From NCBI GenBank assembly GCA_905250125.1, contig CAJNOL010000039.1:248001-312000 (forward strand): a DNA stretch of 64,000 nucleotides. The letters are read 5' to 3'. Positions 63,039 through 64,000 of this stretch are shown piece after piece; position 1 is the stretch's first letter, and every line of letters starts with the position of its first letter. Below the pieces are notes generated by a model. The model had not been told where the DNA came from and searched no databases. It saw only the letters and a program-made list of their open reading frames with translations. Position numbers and translations under genes: made by a program. Source of the DNA: Rotaria sordida. Its lineage: Eukaryota > Rotifera > Eurotatoria > Philodinida > Philodinidae.

Positions 63039-63126
63039 ATCTATTTTGCTTTGTATACGGTCGCGCAAATATACAATTATTATAATAATTGTATATTTGC
63101 GCGACCGTATACAAAGCAAAATAGAT
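63039..63126. repeat. Perfect 88-bp palindrome, 44-bp arms, no spacer
   Basis: The arms starting ATCTATTTTGCTTTGTATAC at 63039 and ending with its complement at 63126 are identical over all 44 positions; the axis lies between 63082 and 63083. The bases just outside do not pair. The inner part is AATTATTA/TAATAATT and the arm contains CGGTCGCGCAAATATAC. There is no target duplication. It would form a cruciform or hairpin. Perfect identity means recent origin or active homogenisation. Confidence 0.95.
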
Positions 63127-63629
63127 CTTTGTGTAAGAGGCAGAAAAAAAACCTTTTTTCTATTTTTAAAAATCAAAAGCGGAAAGAAATTGTTCAAAAA
63201 TTAGGTTTTAAATAAAAATTGAATGAATTTTTTAAAATAAGTATGAAATGAAAAAAGTTTTTTTTTTTGTTTTGAATAATTAGTAAAATTTATGACTTAT
63301 ACTTAAACTTGATTATATTTTAGATTTACATCGGATTTATTAAGATTAGTTTGATAAGATGTATCTAAACTATTACTCATTTTTTTTTCTCTATGACTTT
63401 TGTATTTGTAATAAGCAAGGAAAAGAATTATTAACTTTTTCTTTTTATTTCTCAACTTGCAAAAAACTAAAACTTCCTACGATTCAAGGAGATTAACCTA
63501 TGTTTGATTTATTGACTCAGTTGTTTTTTCTGATAGAGATTAAAGCAAAAAACAAAAACCAATGTAGAATTTATCGGCATAGCACGGAAAACAAATGGAT
63601 TCTAGTTTGATACTATATTGATCTTCGGT
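63127..63629. other. AT-rich stretch, nothing recognised
   Basis: Between the palindrome and the terminal MITE there are only short frames and homopolymer runs. Confidence 0.5.
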
Positions 63630-63637
63630 ATTCTTCA

Positions 63638-63816
63638 CAGGCACGTACCGAGAGGGAGGGGAGCAGGGGGCCCGGCCCCCCCCCCCTCAGGACTGAAAAC
63701 GCCTGTAGGGGAGTACAGGTAGACGTTTTTTCCCAGTGAATTTTTTTAATTTTCCCATGGTGGCCCCCCTCATGAGTTTGGGCCCTCCCCTCAGAAAATT
63801 TCTGGGCACGTGCCTG
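63638..63816. mobile_element. hAT-type MITE with perfect 8-bp target duplication
   Basis: Ends: left CAGGCACGTACCGAGAGGGA, right complement CAGGCACGTGCCCAGAAATT. ATTCTTCA is present unchanged at 63630-63637 and 63817-63824. The 179-bp interior is GC-rich, with a run of about ten C and several GGGCCC motifs. The CAGG.ACGT.CC start and 8-bp duplication fit hAT elements. The 75-residue minus-strand frame across it is a by-product. Confidence 0.92.
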
Positions 63817-63869
63817 ATTCTTCATGTATGCAATTTTCAAAAATGAATAGAAAAATCATTTTTATTTTT

Positions 63870-64000
63870 AATTTTTTTTTATTCTCTTGTAACCTTTAAA
63901 TTGTCAATATCATTTTTGATTATTCCAAAACAAAAAGAATACTGGCGAACTTGTACATCTCGCCTCATTGATTTACCTTCATTAAGTTATGTTAATTTTT
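63870..64000 (+). other. Possible first visible exon of a next gene (partial)
   Basis: The last 120 bases stay open in one plus-strand frame, with EYWRTCTSRLIDLPSLSY at the end, a composition unlike the repeats around it. A CAAAAAG acceptor-like site precedes it at about 63936. Too short to identify; it may be chance. Confidence 0.2.

Noticed and set aside
62961..63204. Opposite-strand open frames of 102 and 78 codons over the palindrome
   Set aside because: They arise because a perfect palindrome gives similar readings on both strands; no other support.
63613..63840. 75-codon minus-strand frame at the right end
   Set aside because: It spans the hAT-type MITE and both target duplications; not a gene.
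1..64000. CRISPR arrays, tRNA or rRNA genes, long terminal repeat elements and telomeric repeats
   Set aside because: Looked for by eye; no regular spaced repeats, cloverleaf with anticodon box, reverse-transcriptase motifs or telomere-like arrays were found.

Overview
This is nuclear DNA of an animal. The genes are split by many short GT-AG introns (often 50-70 bp), the sequence is strongly AT-rich, and the products are metazoan: MESD, TDP1, WDR81, IQSEC/BRAG and ZNFX1. Compact introns, short intergenic gaps, many short DNA-transposon relics and unprocessed decayed gene copies suggest a bdelloid rotifer (degenerate tetraploid); that assignment is inference, not proven by a marker. There is no prokaryotic feature, CRISPR array, rRNA or tRNA that I could see.

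Layout. 32-192: probable last exon of a gene that begins before the window. 449-1426 (+): MESD, an ER chaperone. 5022-5326 (+): a small two-exon membrane-protein gene, unrecognised. 5467-9491 (+): TDP1, DNA repair. 9675-20346 (+): WDR81, 30 coding exons, endolysosomal trafficking. 24209-31952 (+): an IQSEC/BRAG Arf-GEF. 32203-33133 (-): coiled-coil protein, unrecognised. 36460-38556 (-): 698-residue low-complexity protein with ten 13-residue repeats, unrecognised. 43992-56345 (+): ZNFX1, 19 coding exons, an RNA helicase with NFX1 zinc fingers and a C-terminal RZ finger. 58319-62731: three adjacent decayed genes, a neuralized-type NHR gene (-), the splicing factor CWC15 (+) and the N-terminal part of symplekin (+). 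All three keep intron positions but carry stops and frameshifts, and two are split by DNA transposons.

The exon models of MESD, TDP1, WDR81, IQSEC and ZNFX1 were checked by hand: summed exon lengths are multiples of three and phases agree at every junction. These genes do not form one pathway; they look like ordinary housekeeping and signalling neighbours.

Mobile DNA lies mostly in introns (TDP1, WDR81, IQSEC, ZNFX1) and in the gene-poor right end. It includes at least four TTAA-flanked (piggyBac-type) non-autonomous elements, hAT-type MITEs with 8-bp target duplications, one MITE nested inside another at two places, foldback elements, and a perfect 88-bp palindrome with no spacer. The most interesting part is the 56-64 kb end: a gene graveyard combined with nested DNA transposons. 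I found no convincing undescribed defence or metabolic system.
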